Shown: piece after piece, positions 45,656 to 56,583 of the stretch | Numbering within the stretch: the stretch's first letter is position 1 | Layout of the letters: each line of letters starts with the position of its first letter | From: Hansfordia pulvinata | Lineage: Eukaryota > Ascomycota > Sordariomycetes > Xylariales | Reading direction: 5' to 3' | Assembly (NCBI GenBank): GCA_006538405.1 | Contig: BJKQ01000009.1 | Span: forward strand, 1,622,001 to 1,686,000 | DNA length: 64,000 bases | Position numbers and translations under genes: made by a program | The notes under the pieces: generated by a model | What the model was told of the DNA's origin: nothing | Seen by the model: only the letters and a program-made list of their open reading frames with translations | Databases searched by the model: none

Positions 45656-45744
45656 TACTAGCGCCGTGGATCGAACACGGAACCTTCTCGGATCATTGAA
45701 CACTTCATGTGAACGAGAAATCATAACCATTAGACCACGCCAGC
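45656..45744 (-). tRNA. tRNA-Val (anticodon CAC) with 16-nt intron
   Basis: On the minus strand the cloverleaf is complete. The acceptor stem GCTGGCG pairs with CGCTAGT (7 bp, two G-U), and the discriminator is A. The D arm has GTC...GAT. The anticodon stem TCTCG pairs with CGAGA, and a perfect 5-bp T stem (CCGTG/CACGG) encloses TTCGATC. The anticodon loop reads TTCACA-C with CAC at 45711-45709. A 16-nt intron (45707-45692) sits at the canonical place after base 37. The mature length is 73 nt before CCA addition. Internal A and B boxes are evident (GGTTCGATCC-like B box). Confidence 0.95.
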
Positions 45745-48700
45745 ATTGCGGCTGACCTGCCGGAGCAGGTGGCTCGGCGCTGCCTCCTCCCAGCGGTGAC
45801 ACTGGGGATCTCGAGCGAGCGCTGGATGTCGATCACTCGTTTTACATAATGCTATATCCTTACCATTTAAGCAGGCTGCATAGACAAACAGTCTGCGGCA
45901 TCGTGACTTGGGTGCTCTCACAGCGAAGACAGCAGCACATTCGTGGCTGTGCCCTCGTGGACATTCACGAGGGTGCGTGTCCGTCTGATAAGCTCGTGGG
46001 ATAATGCCTTCGGCCACCGACGATCTACACGCCGGAAACGCTGAAATCCCACTTTGCGACGGGTAAATTTTTTTCTCGAATTTTTTCCCCCCTTCCTGCT
46101 CTCGTCCCCACCCCTGATATCGCGCCGACGAGGCATCCCGGTAATTCGGGATCGTCTACGAGTACTCCTCAGTAAAGGTAGTGAGCATGCTAATAAGGCG
46201 CTGACGCGATGGTGCTCGCGCGTCCTCTTCCATCTATTCCTTTCCCGGCGGCGAGAGCCTTACCGTGCAGGACTCGGACGCCCGGGATGCCCGGCAATAG
46301 AGACTGGTGATGGGAGCAGAGTGCGGAGCCCCCCTGCACCAATGAGAGGTCTTATTGAGGAACCGAAGGGGGCTCGCGTAGCCATTACCCGACTCGCCTG
46401 TCGACTGCGGATTAATAAGCCGTCGATCCTCCCGCCTGCGTGCTGAAATCTACATGTGCGCCCTTCGGACGACATGGCTCGCGCTGCTTGACCTGACACT
46501 TGCGGATGCGGCCCTTTCGGGTCAAGTCCTAAAACCGCAGCGAATGGGGCGAATGTGGTCGGCATTTCAGGTGTCTGCTCGCGGGCAAGAGGATCGCTGC
46601 TCCGTGGAAAGGCTATTCCCACGCTGCCCGTCCTTCCCCCTACTACTCGTCTGAGCACACAGAGCAGAAGCACGTACCCCGTGTTCCCCGCGGGCTGTCG
46701 GCCTCCAGATGCCAATCGTCCCTTGTCAACCATTATGTAGCGGTTCCGCAGTGTTGATTCTGGTGCACTCGTCTCAGCAGGGCCGAATCCTCGCGCATGG
46801 AAGTATCACATAGCCAGCTACCCTGCCACGCCTGCTCACTATCGATACTCTTGCACATTCATGGCCTGCTCGCGGGGAATAAAAAAAAAAGGCAGGTTTG
46901 AGACGTACGGTTAGCGGCCCCGCCAGGCGAGCCAGGCACACCACCAGGAGGCCGGCACACAGGCCCGCCCCGGTCGGCTCCAGTATGAGTCACAGGTGCA
47001 AATTGCGGGCGGCTTGGCGCAAGGGGGGATTGAACCATTGAAGACGGGGCAATGGCGGGGAAGACCTCGATGCCCACGGCGCGACTTGCTCTCTGCTGCA
47101 TTCTCGCCGCCACGGCCGCAGTTGAGTTTGCAATCTGGCTTCCCGTCGGATCTGCGCGGCCTCAGGGGTCCCAAGAGCGCACACAGAAGCGCAAAACTTA
47201 CGTGGTGCTCTTTACGGGGAATCCCATTGTTGTTACTTGCAGGACCGTATGCCGTAGAACCATATGCGCGACCTGCTGCTGTGTGGAAGGGTCCAAGTCC
47301 CGCCTGTCGCAGGACCATCTTGCTCACAATCTCTGTTCTCTCACACGCCCTGGCTACATGTACTGTACTGCAGCGCGTCAGTACCGAGACGCAAGAAAGG
47401 CGCGCCGCATGTGTGAGACAGCAGCCCAGCCGTGCCATCGTGACAGCTTGCTCTACACTCGCGACGCGCGGACAGGATCGATGTTCGCAAGCGCGTGCGC
47501 GTACGTACGTGCGAGCGAGCCAGTACGGATACCAATATCAACCTCAAGGACAAACAAGCCTTTCATACGAGCGGTGCGACGGTGGGGCGGTGCCTGGACG
47601 GGACGGGGATGGGCGGGCACTGCGGGATGGGATGGGAAGGGTTGTCCACACCCGGCCAGGCCCAGCGCCGTGCACGGCCCGGCATCCCAATACTCGTGCT
47701 CACATGTACGCCACGATGTGCTCAGGTAATAAGCGATAGCGTCGAGGATGCCTTGCGCTGCAGGCAGCGACCATTGTGATGCCATCATGTGCCTCTGCTT
47801 TTGTGATAGCCCGGCGATGTCCCAACAGCCTGCCGTTGACGTGCACACGCACCCAATTGGGTTGTCTGGGTCGAGCCCCGTCGGATGCCAGCGTCTTGAG
47901 ATGGTCAATTCCACCGCGTCCGCCGCCGTGGCAATGTGATTCGGCCTGCTTGGTTGCTTGCACGCGCGCCTGCCTGCCCAGGAGGTCCGTGGCAGTGTGC
48001 AGGCAAAAGGAACGGGGAGCTTCAGGTGAGACTCTGTGGCCGCCCTTCAGACCACGGCATTGGCCAGGGCGGGCCCTTGTTGCTGCAGGGTTCTGCGTCA
48101 AGCCGGAGGACGGCGATGGTCGGGGATCGGCTGTGTGCTCATCCATGGCTCCAGGGCGCAACCGAGCCACGAGTCCCCGGCCCGGTCTTGTCTTTGGAGC
48201 CCGGGGCCGATGGTCCAAGCCGAACGCCACCAGGGCAGGCAGGTAGGCAGGCAGGCACCAGGGCAGGCAGGCGCTAACTAATGGCCCGGTTCTGCTGATG
48301 GCGGCGTCGAGCCGTGTTGAGTTATTAATGCAGGCCAGATGTGGCCGAGTCGGCTGGAGCGGGGCTGGAGGCCCACGGCCGTCAGCTCGGCTGCATCCCA
48401 TGGAAGGCCACGCGCTCGTTAGTTGACGCTTGCACAGAGGATCCGGCAACTCGTATACAAGTGATGATGGAAGATGGGCGGAATCTTGGGAGCCTGGGGT
48501 CGTGCTGAGATGTCTGGATGATGCCACGTCGCCAACGGCACTGGTGGGTGTGACGGGAGGGGACTCTGTCGGCACGTTTTGCTTGCTGCCTGTGCCTGGT
48601 GTCCCGATTGCATTTCTCGATTCGACGGGTGACGCGTAGGGGCTGCGACAGATAAGTTTGTTGCTGTCGTCGCTCTCGTTGCCGCAATCCGGTAAAGCTG

Positions 48701-49915
48701 GTTGGTGAGGAGGCTTGGCCGGAACCCAGGCCGGAGCCGGAGGGGGCGGAGGGGCCAGGTTGAGCAGCTAGGATAAAGCTAAGCTTAGCAGGGCCGTCTG
48801 CATGAGATTTCCTCGCTCGCAAAGCCATTCAGCAGATGCTCATCGTGCAGTGTGCTATCTGTCCACAAAGTGCCTGCAGGTCAAGTCCTGGCACCGCACC
48901 CAGTGGGCAGTGTCTAATAAACAGGTCATTGGTCACGTCGGTTGAGAATTGGCCTCAATTCAATGCCCCAAATGCGACCAATGCCACAGGCTACGGCCAA
49001 TGCCAATCGGGTCGTCTCAAGAGACAAACCCTTTTCTGCAGAAATACAGATTTTCTGGATACTTGCCGGAGGAAGAAGGGGAGGGTGAAACCACCTGCAC
49101 TAAAATCATCGTCGTGAAATAGAAACGAAACCGACGAGAATCGCCATGGTGGAGTTGGCACCACCGCACCGTCGGGAGGGGCAATGCCAATGCCCCGACG
49201 GGGGGGTTCTCGTATTTCCGCCGCGCCGCCGAGAGCCCACAATCGATGTCCACGAAACGGGCTCCTTCGCACAGGGGCGCAAGGGGCAGCCACACGGCTT
49301 GCAAATGGAATGCGCCCGCCAGGGATCTTCTCGTGCGCTAGTCCTAATCTAATCTCAAAACGACAGGCAAGTATGAGTCACACGGGGTGCCAGGTCGCCG
49401 GGAAGGTCCAGCCGCGGAGAGGTCAGGTGTCTTTGACTGTTATTTAAATTTTTAATCAGGAAACTAGCGCAATACTATGACTACCACACAGTCAATCTGC
49501 CCGTCTTTTTGTCAAACCTATCCGCTGACAGTACTTGCGTCGAGGCCATTGCGCTAGCCCCACCGCCGCCAGAAAGGCCCACTCGCACCGGCGCAGGTAG
49601 CGGGCTTGGAGCGAGGATTTGCCCTGTCCTGTCTGTCCCTGCTCCAGTGTGTGCCTCGTCGGGGGTTTGCGCTGTGGCAGGTGCGTGCGCGCGGGTGTAC
49701 GAGATCTCGCTCGTATCCATCGTACTCGTGCTGCGCAAAGGGCGGGACAGGGCAGGCGAAACCGGGGCAGGACAGCAGGAGGCGCACATGTCCGTAGGGC
49801 ACGCGCGCGGGCTGGGCGAATGGGCAGGCGGGCGCCGACCCAGTGCGGCGTGCCGGATTGGCTGGCCGAGCGTGGATGCCTGAAAAAGATACTAAAGTGT
49901 GGCCTCCCGCCCACG
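45745..49915. other. 4.2-kb gene-poor intergenic region
   Basis: No protein gene is supported. Frames of up to 291 codons (for example 47700-48575 minus and 46996-47739 plus) are overlapping shadows with no domain, signal or splice structure. The region includes the tRNA-Val upstream side, a GGCA/GGTAGGCA repeat at about 48233-48271, and the cpc-1 promoter with a TGAGTCA site at 49374. A second TGAGTCA lies at 46986. Confidence 0.5.
49374..49380. promoter_or_regulatory. Candidate CPC-1/GCN4 binding site (TGAGTCA)
   Basis: TGAGTCA matches the recognition heptamer of GCN4/CPC-1 bZIP factors and lies about 880 bases upstream of the cpc-1 ATG. Autoregulation of cpc-1-type genes through such sites is known in fungi. 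A 7-mer also occurs by chance every several kb, so this is suggestive only. Confidence 0.4.
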
Positions 49916-50017
49916 ATGCATCTGCCGCCTCCCTTTCCTCTCCTCTCCTCTTCATCCCCCACCGCACAACCAGACACATACAAGAACAAGCGCATATCAA
50001 CCCTCAAGATGCGCTAA
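49916..50017 (+). promoter_or_regulatory. uORF in the cpc-1 leader, with nested Met-Arg-stop mini-ORF
   Basis: An ATG at 49916 opens a 33-codon ORF ending at TAA 50015-50017. The last ATG inside it (50009) forms the minimal ORF ATG-CGC-TAA. It ends about 240 bases before the main ATG. GCN4/CPC-1 mRNAs are classically controlled by upstream ORFs that couple reinitiation to amino-acid starvation, so the arrangement fits. Whether the transcript starts upstream of 49916 is unknown. Confidence 0.55.
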
Positions 50018-50257
50018 GCAACCCCCCCAGACCACTCCTCTCCCAGCTCTTTGTAGACAAACCGTCACAATTCAGTCTTCAACCATCACAAAGATAACCC
50101 ACCCCACTCCACCACCCCCCCAAACCTCAGCTCCTCCTCCCCAGGTCGATCTGAACTTTGAAGCTATTCCCAGCTCTCTCGCACGTTCTCCCGCACCAAC
50201 CGCAACCATCCCCCCGCAAGACTCCCCAGTCTTCACCACGGCTTCCTCACAGTCAAC

Positions 50258-51434
50258 ATGGCCTCCCTCCAGTTCCCCCAGCCTGCCGGCACAATCCGCG
50301 CACAGCAGCAGCAGCAGCAACAACAACAACCTTGCACCTCAGCAAGACTTTGTTCTGTTCGATCAGCCCCCGAGTAATAGGTCGCCCGTGTCTCCTGCCA
50401 CTCCAGCAGCATCACCAGCCATCGGATCTGAATCTCGTCGTCGCTCCATCAAGCCCGATCTAGCCAACTCATTCGGCACTCAACGCCCGCAGCGCGTCGC
50501 ACATCTCATCCAGGCCACCGGACATCCTACCTCTTCTTCGGCTTTTACCAACCGGTTGATACCATCCACGCACATCCAAGGCAACCAGCTCTACGGTTAC
50601 GCCCCCAACTCTCAGCAAGGTCGATCCGCCAGACCACCCGTCCCCCTTTTCACCCAGGACCTCAACAGTCAACAGAGCAGTCAAACCCCCGTCGAAATGG
50701 ATCTACAAGGTAAATACTTCTGCTCCTGCGGCGCCTTCTCGCCCAGCGGCACAGACGCCCCTTGCTCACATCTACTAGACGCTCTGAACTTTGATGACCT
50801 GGCCGGGTTTGAGAGTACCGGCTCCACAGCCTACTCGTCGCCCTCAGGCCTGTTCGACATGAACGCGGTGGTTGGCCCTAGCGGCTTCACCGTTTCCCCG
50901 CAGGAACTGTTCCGCGACTTCTCTGCTCCCAACTCTTCAGCCTTGACCAACCTGACCTCTCCGTCGCTCTACAACGGCTCTCCCGACTTCGACAGCTTCG
51001 AGGTTTCGCCAAACCTGAACAGCAACGACTTCTCTGCCGGTGCTGCCGATCCTTGGTTTCCTCTGTTCCCTCAGGAGACGCCGACCGCCGTTGAAGAAGA
51101 GCCTTCCAAGCCCTCCCCTGCCACGTCTTCCTCGGATGATGCGGCGTCGGAGAAGAAGTCGCGTCGCAAGTCTGGTAACTCGCCCACCAGCGCCCACGCT
51201 CGCCACTCCTCCGTTTCCGGTGTGAATGCCAAGCGTCGGGACAAGCCCCTGCCTCCGATTGTCGTCGAAGATGCCCACGACACGGTCGCGATGAAGCGCG
51301 CGCGCAACACCCTTGCTGCGCGCAAGTCTCGTGAACGCAAGGCCCAGAAGCTGGAAGACTTGGAGGAGAAGATCCAGCAGCTCGAACAAGATCGCGACTA
51401 CTGGAAAGAGCGATACATGGCTCTGGCCGGTTGA
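50258..51434 (+). CDS. cpc-1: CPC-1/GCN4-type bZIP transcription factor (cross-pathway control)
   Basis: This is the master activator of amino-acid biosynthesis genes under starvation. The C-terminus is a GCN4-type bZIP: basic region KRARNTLAARKSRERKAQKL, then heptads LEEKIQQLEQDRDYWKERY ending at MALAG. Acidic and hydrophobic activation patches (WFPLFPQE, FDSFEV) and a nuclear-type KKSRRK precede it. The ATG at 50258 (MASLQFPQPAGTIRAQ) enters a CAG/CAA run at about 50302-50330, after which the conserved frame (LAPQQDFVLFDQPPSN) is shifted by one. The long frame itself has no ATG before EMDLQ, so the start probably needs this join. A likely 69-nt intron (50710-50778, GTAAAT...CTACTAG) keeps the frame and has no stop. 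Splicing gives MDLQDALNFDDLAG. Confidence 0.9.
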
Positions 51435-52168
51435 TTTTTAGATGTGTGTGCGTCTTAACTACCTGCTTGCTCGCTTGTCCACTTGAACTGGAGGGATCGG
51501 CCACCTGCCGATCGCCTCGCATCGTTTTTTTATTCGAAAGGCATTTGGTACCAGTCCGACGCTATCGGCGCGTCCGATTAAGACGCCTCCTGCCATGGAT
51601 GTTTCCATTTTCGCTATGGCTTTTTCCTCATCGTGGTTTCCTTGGTGCGATATCATGACCGCACTGATGTGCCGAAGCTCTCAGTGCCAGAAAATTGGTG
51701 GACGGTTCCTAAATCGAAGTACAGGTCGCAATATTTATTTGCTTGACCTATGATGGATTTTGATGTATCAGTATGACACAATACATTTCTTGTTTAAAGA
51801 CTTGCGTGATGCCCTCAACGATTGAATGCTACTTCCGCTCCCCGTGAACCCTGTTATCAACCAACAGTGGCGGCCTACTTCATCGTGCTGTCTTGCCGAT
51901 CCTTGCATCCTACAAACCTGGACAGTATTGAATTGCGTGGCTGTTCTTGAGGCCAGGTGCGCCGGTGTAGTAAGTACCATCGCGTCAGTGGTTAACTCAG
52001 TCAGCTTTCTCCCATCGTAGAAGAGGCGCTGCAAACTCCCGTATTGATACGCTTTTCTATTGAATGAATATGTTCAAGTAAACAAGTAAGAAAGATCTTG
52101 TCGCTACTTCTTATCTCTAGTCAACCAAGACGATGATGTTACACATACACAGGGCGAGCTCTTTTTTT
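51435..52168. other. Convergent 3' spacer
   Basis: This holds the cpc-1 3' UTR and the 3' flank of the ABC transporter gene. It is AT-richer than the coding parts, and nothing else is seen. Confidence 0.6.
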
Positions 52169-55100
52169 TCACTTCTTGTCTTCTTGCTGCCCCTTGGGCT
52201 CATCGCTCTCGCTCTCCGCGTTGGTCTGCTTCTCCCACATGGCGCAGTACTTGCCCTGGAGCTGCAACAGCTCGACGTGAGTGCCACGCTCCACCACCTT
52301 GCCCTTGTGAAGCACCACGATCTGGTCCGATGTGGTGATGGTGGAGAGTCGGTGCCTGCAGAAGAGTTCATCGTGTCAGTCTTTGACGTCGTGGCGCGAA
52401 GATTCAGGGGGCGGGGGAGAGGGGGACGGGGGGCCATTGAGGCAGACGGAAAGAGACTAACGCAATCGTGATGGTGGTTCTTCCGGTCGTGACCTTTTGC
52501 AGGGCGTCCTGGATCTGCCCCTCGGTCTGCGAGTCGAGGGAGGCCGTGGCCTCGTCCAGTAGCAGGATGCGCGCGTCCTTGAGGATGGCCCTGGCGATAG
52601 CGATCTGTGGGTGGGGGGGTTGGTCAGCTTGCTCTTCTCGAGTCCTCGCTCGGTTCAGGCGTCAACTTACTCGCTGCCTCTCGCCTCCGGACAGCTTGAG
52701 GCCCCTCTCGCCCACCATGGTCTCGTACTTGTCCGGGAACTGCATGATGCGCTCGTGGATGTTGGCGGCCTCGCAGGCGGCGTAGACGTCGGCCTCCGTC
52801 GCGGTCCGGTTCGCGTACTGCAGGTTGTACATGATGGAGGCGTTGAAGAGTACGGTGTCCTGCGGGACGACGCCGATGTGGCGGCGGACGCTGTCGAGCC
52901 CGAGGTCGCGCAGGTCGTCGCCGTCGACCGTGACGGAGCCCGCGCCCGCGTCGTAGAACCGGTACAGCAGCTTGAGGCACGTCGACTTGCCGCTGCCCGA
53001 CTCGCCCACGATGGCCGTCTTGGTGCCCGGCGCGACCGTGAAGGAGACGCCGTCGAGCGCCGGGTGGTCCTGGTTCTGGCTCTGGTACGAGAACTTGACG
53101 TCGTTGAACCGCACCTCGCCCTCGACGGAGCCCACCTCCTTGGCGTCGGGCTTCTCCACGATCCCGGAGGTTTCTTTGAACTGTGTGTCGCGTATTAGTG
53201 GCATATTCGTCAGCCGCGATAAGCGCGGACGTGATGGGTCGAGAGAGCCGAGGGGAGGGGAAGGGAGGGGAGGGGGGGGCTCGACTTACCAGATCGAGCA
53301 TGCGCTCGGCCTCGATGAGGTTGTTCTGCAGCATGGTGTAGTAGGTGCCAAAGAAGTTGAGCGGGGCCTGCAGCTGGGCAAAGTAGGTGATGAGGCTCAC
53401 GAAGCCGGCCACGTTCTGCTCGCCAATGGAGATCTTGTACGCCGAGATGCCCACAATGAAGGCGGTGCCGACAGTGAAGATGGAGCTCTGGGTCAGGTTG
53501 AGGAAGTTGAGCGACCACTGCACCAGCCGCTCGGCCTTCTGGTAGACCGTGACTGTGCTCTCGAAGCGGTTGGTTTCCAGCTTGGCAGCGCAGTTGTGTT
53601 GCACCGTCTCGTAGGCCATGATGGCGTCGGTCCTTTGGAGACGTCAGTATCAGCTTGGGGGGGGGGGGGGGGGGGGGGGGCAAGAATGGATTGGTGGGGC
53701 ACTTACTTGGCGGCATCCATCTCCCTGCTCTTGATGGCCATGTCGCGTCGCTGCCGGCCCCGGTACTTGGCCATGTACATGGTGAGGTAGATGTAGGACC
53801 ACATGATGACGAGGACTATGAGTGTGTAGAACGCGTCATACTTCACGAAGAAGTAGATGGAGGCGACGAAAATGTCAAAGACCATGGGGAAGACCTGGAA
53901 GAGGAAGTTCTCCAGGAAAGTGTTCATGGCGCTGCCACGGCTCAGGGCGCTGGTGACCTCGCCGATGCGCTTGCTGAGGTGGAAATCCATGGACAAGCCC
54001 AGGACGTGTTCAAAGGCTGCGCAAGAGAGGCGCCGGAAGAGAGACTGAGACACGGGGATCCAGAGGGTGGACCGGGCCGCCCCGATGACGCCCTGGTTGC
54101 CCTGCAGATAGCGGTACACGACATAGAGGATCGCCTCCTTGTACGGGAGTCGTCCGTAGCCGAGGGCCTCTACCAGCACGCCGAGCTGGTAGGGGACCAT
54201 GAGGTTGACGACGCGCTGCAGAATCAGGAGCGCCAGACATAGGAAGACGGTCGCCTGGTACAGATGCGAGTCGGAGGGCCTGCAAGGGTGGGAGGTTAGC
54301 GCGTGGCGTGTGGATCCGATCCCCAGACGTCTTGTCTCACCAAAGGTACGGGAAGAGCACGCGGAACCCGGCGAAGTAGTCGAGCCATCCGGATGCCTGC
54401 GGGTCACGGGGCTTGGTCGCGCCGGGCTTGGGGCCGTTCGACGCCGCGTTTCCGTAGCCATTCGCCGGTCCGTCGCCGTTCTCGAGGAGAGACTGGCGTT
54501 CCGGCGCGGAAGCTTTCTCCGGCCGTAGATGGTACTGTCTCTTGGCCAGGAGGGCAATCATGACGAGGAAGACGGCAGCGCGGGCCAGGGCCAGCGAGAA
54601 GAGGGCATCGAGCAGGCCCGCGGGCGCGTGGATGGCCTGGTGCTGGGTCTTGAAGACCGAGGCGACGACGACCTCGAGCAGCAAGGCGACGATCCACGCA
54701 TGGCAGTGGGACAGCGAGGGCGACCATGGGCCGTCAGGGTCCGGCAGCAGGCCGGCGCAGAAGTAGAGCAGAGCGCCAATGTAGGAGGCCTGCGGCGCGC
54801 GGGTCAGCAATGCGGCGCCCGAGGCTAAGGGTAGGCCAGGGCCAGGATACTATACCAGGTAGGCCGAGTAGGGGAAGTTGGGGTCAATTTCGACATCCTG
54901 AACGGCGTTCTGCGTGGTGATTATGACACTGGCGAGCTGCAGCACACGGCGGAGTTAGTCGGAGCGGACCCGGAGCCGAACGTGGAGGAGGAGGAGGGCT
55001 TGGGGGCCGGAGACGCACGAAGAGAGGGACGAGGATCAGCTGGAAGCCCAGATGAGCTTGGCGTAGAGACGCTCGATGCGCTCGGTCTTCTGGGGGCTGG

Positions 55101-55224
55101 AGAGAGGGGTGGCTTCGGCATAGCGGGAGCGGTAAAGGATGAGCTGGGAGAGAAAGAGGGTGAAGAAGAGCAGGACGGGGTAGAGGTAGAAGCCAACGAC
55201 GAGGCCCAGCTCGACGTTGGCCAT
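52169..55224 (-). CDS. HMT1-type ABC half transporter (heavy-metal tolerance / vacuolar ABCB subfamily)
   Basis: This is an ABCB half transporter like fission-yeast Hmt1, a vacuolar exporter linked to cadmium and phytochelatin tolerance. Eight exons fit (55224-55019, 54936-54856, 54789-54341, 54279-53707, 53632-53290, 53180-52671, 52604-52462, 52355-52169) with GT-AG introns. An N-terminal TMD0 ([20 protein letters not shown]) and linker precede the six-helix TMD ([64 protein letters not shown]). The NBD has Walker [10 protein letters not shown] (about 610-618), signature LSGGERQR (714-721), Walker B ILLLDE and the His-loop AHRLSTI. Exon 1 needs one extra base at LIWA-FQLILVP, which gives exactly 830 residues. 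Otherwise all phases match. Confidence 0.93.
53657..53680. repeat. Poly-G tract (24 G) in an ABC transporter intron
   Basis: A run of 24 G on the plus strand, which is 24 C in the transcript, lies inside the 74-nt intron 53633-53706 of the HMT1-type gene, about 23 bases before the acceptor. Confidence 0.95.
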
Positions 55225-56136
55225 GATGGCGGATTGCGAAGCGAGGCGAGGCGAGGTGAGGCAGGGCCAGATAGGGCCAGGTGGGACAAGGTGTCGACAG
55301 CAATCAAGACGGGAGACAGAAAGAGAGAGTGGGAGATGGAGTCAAGAAAAGAGAGTCACAGTAGACAGCAAACAGACCGGCCGTGGAAGACGCTGCTGTG
55401 ATGTGTCGCGTCGTGCTGTACGCGTAGGAGCGAGCGAGCGAGCGAAGCGATGAGGTTGACGCCGAAAGAGATGGCGAGGCGGCCGAGCTGGTGTGGGCCC
55501 CGCGGGCCCGACGACGTGCGACGGTATCCGTACGATACGGTACGGTACGGGTTCGAGTACGATTTCCTCCGCTAGAAACACCGCCAACACACCGCGGTGA
55601 GCTGGTTCTGGAGGCTCCTGCGCGCTCGCGCGGCCCGGCCTCAATTGGCATGGTCCGTAGCAGGTACCTCAGGTAGTACGGGTAGGACCAGGGGTACTCG
55701 TACGAATGAATGATCGTATTGATTCCGGCGCTTGTCCCCATCCGGGCCCTCGCACTACTTTCACTGGGCGCTGGCTGGAAGGGAGTAGTAGGTTTAGTAG
55801 GTCAGTGCGGTTCGTCGGAGATGGGATTTGATGCTTTGCTCGCTCCCCATACCTCGCACGAGAGCACGGTATAGACAGTGACCGAACCGTAGCAGCTCCC
55901 CTCATTCAAGTTGCGCGTGCAGCACAAGTCGGTTGTCGGATGCCTGGTCTGGACTCTGTATTCTACTCCGTAATGTCTAACACGATGCGTGAGACTGGCT
56001 ACATGCCTCGGGTCAGCTGAGGTGCACCCGAGGGACCTCGAGTCAAGTCATTCCGCCAGTGGAGGTCATCATTTCAGTCACGGCCGCTGCCAGGATCTGT
56101 TCCAACATGGTCCAACCCATTTCCACCTTTTTGCTG
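55225..56136. other. Intergenic upstream of the ABC transporter
   Basis: This is the promoter region of the HMT1-type gene. A GGTACGGTACGG repeat lies at about 55530-55550, and TACCTC/AGGTAG motifs at about 55660-55685. No gene is supported. Confidence 0.6.
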
Positions 56137-56583
56137 TCACTGATAACTAATCAAAACGGTCTTTTCCTCGCCGGTCAACTTGTAGATTTCCCCACTTGTC
56201 CAGCCCTTGATCTCCCTCATGGCACGGCCCTTATCGAAGCGTGTGGAAGTTTTCTTCATTCTCATGATCTTGTCATATTCGCCGCCGAAGAAGGTCACGG
56301 TCACGCCTTCCATGCTGTAGCCCTGAAGGTATTTGTCCCAATGACTCACTGGATACCAATATTCCTTCGTGTACCTGTCTGCAGGCTTGTCCTTTGGGTC
56401 TTCATACCAAGGAGGTAGCTGGGGCTCCATCTGGTAGTTGGGATCGTTCTCGTCCACCAGGCTTCCATCCTCCCTATAGGCCGATGCGCTCATTTGCCCA
56501 TTGCCGCTTCGGACGATGTACCATCCGAAGGCCTGGCCTAGGCCGAGGGCGAGGACGAGGGCGCTGGAGACCCTAAGCTGCAT
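56137..56583 (-). CDS. Small secreted protein, unknown family
   Basis: A single intact frame of 148 residues starts at the ATG at 56583. The N-terminus MQLRVSSALVLALGLGQAFG is a clear signal peptide with likely cleavage before WYIVRSG. The mature part is hydrophilic, rich in Tyr, Trp, Lys, Asp and Glu, and has no Cys. Features include LPPWYEDPKDKPADRYTKEYWYPVSHWDKYL and TVTFFGGEYDKI, then RMKKTSTRFDKGRAMREIKG. Codon use is less GC-extreme than in neighbours. Absence of Cys and a compact charged composition are unlike typical disulfide effectors. No family is recognised. Confidence 0.72.
   Translation of the reverse strand: MQLRVSSALVLALGLGQAFGWYIVRSGNGQMSASAYREDGSLVDENDPNYQMEPQLPPWYEDPKDKPADRYTKEYWYPVSHWDKYLQGYSMEGVTVTFFGGEYDKIMRMKKTSTRFDKGRAMREIKGWTSGEIYKLTGEEKTVLISYQ

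Noticed and set aside
46986..46992. Second TGAGTCA heptamer
   Set aside because: More than 3 kb from cpc-1 and not near any other gene start; compatible with chance occurrence.
47700..48575. 291-codon minus-strand ORF
   Set aside because: No features; it crosses GGCA repeats and overlapping frames on both strands are equally open.
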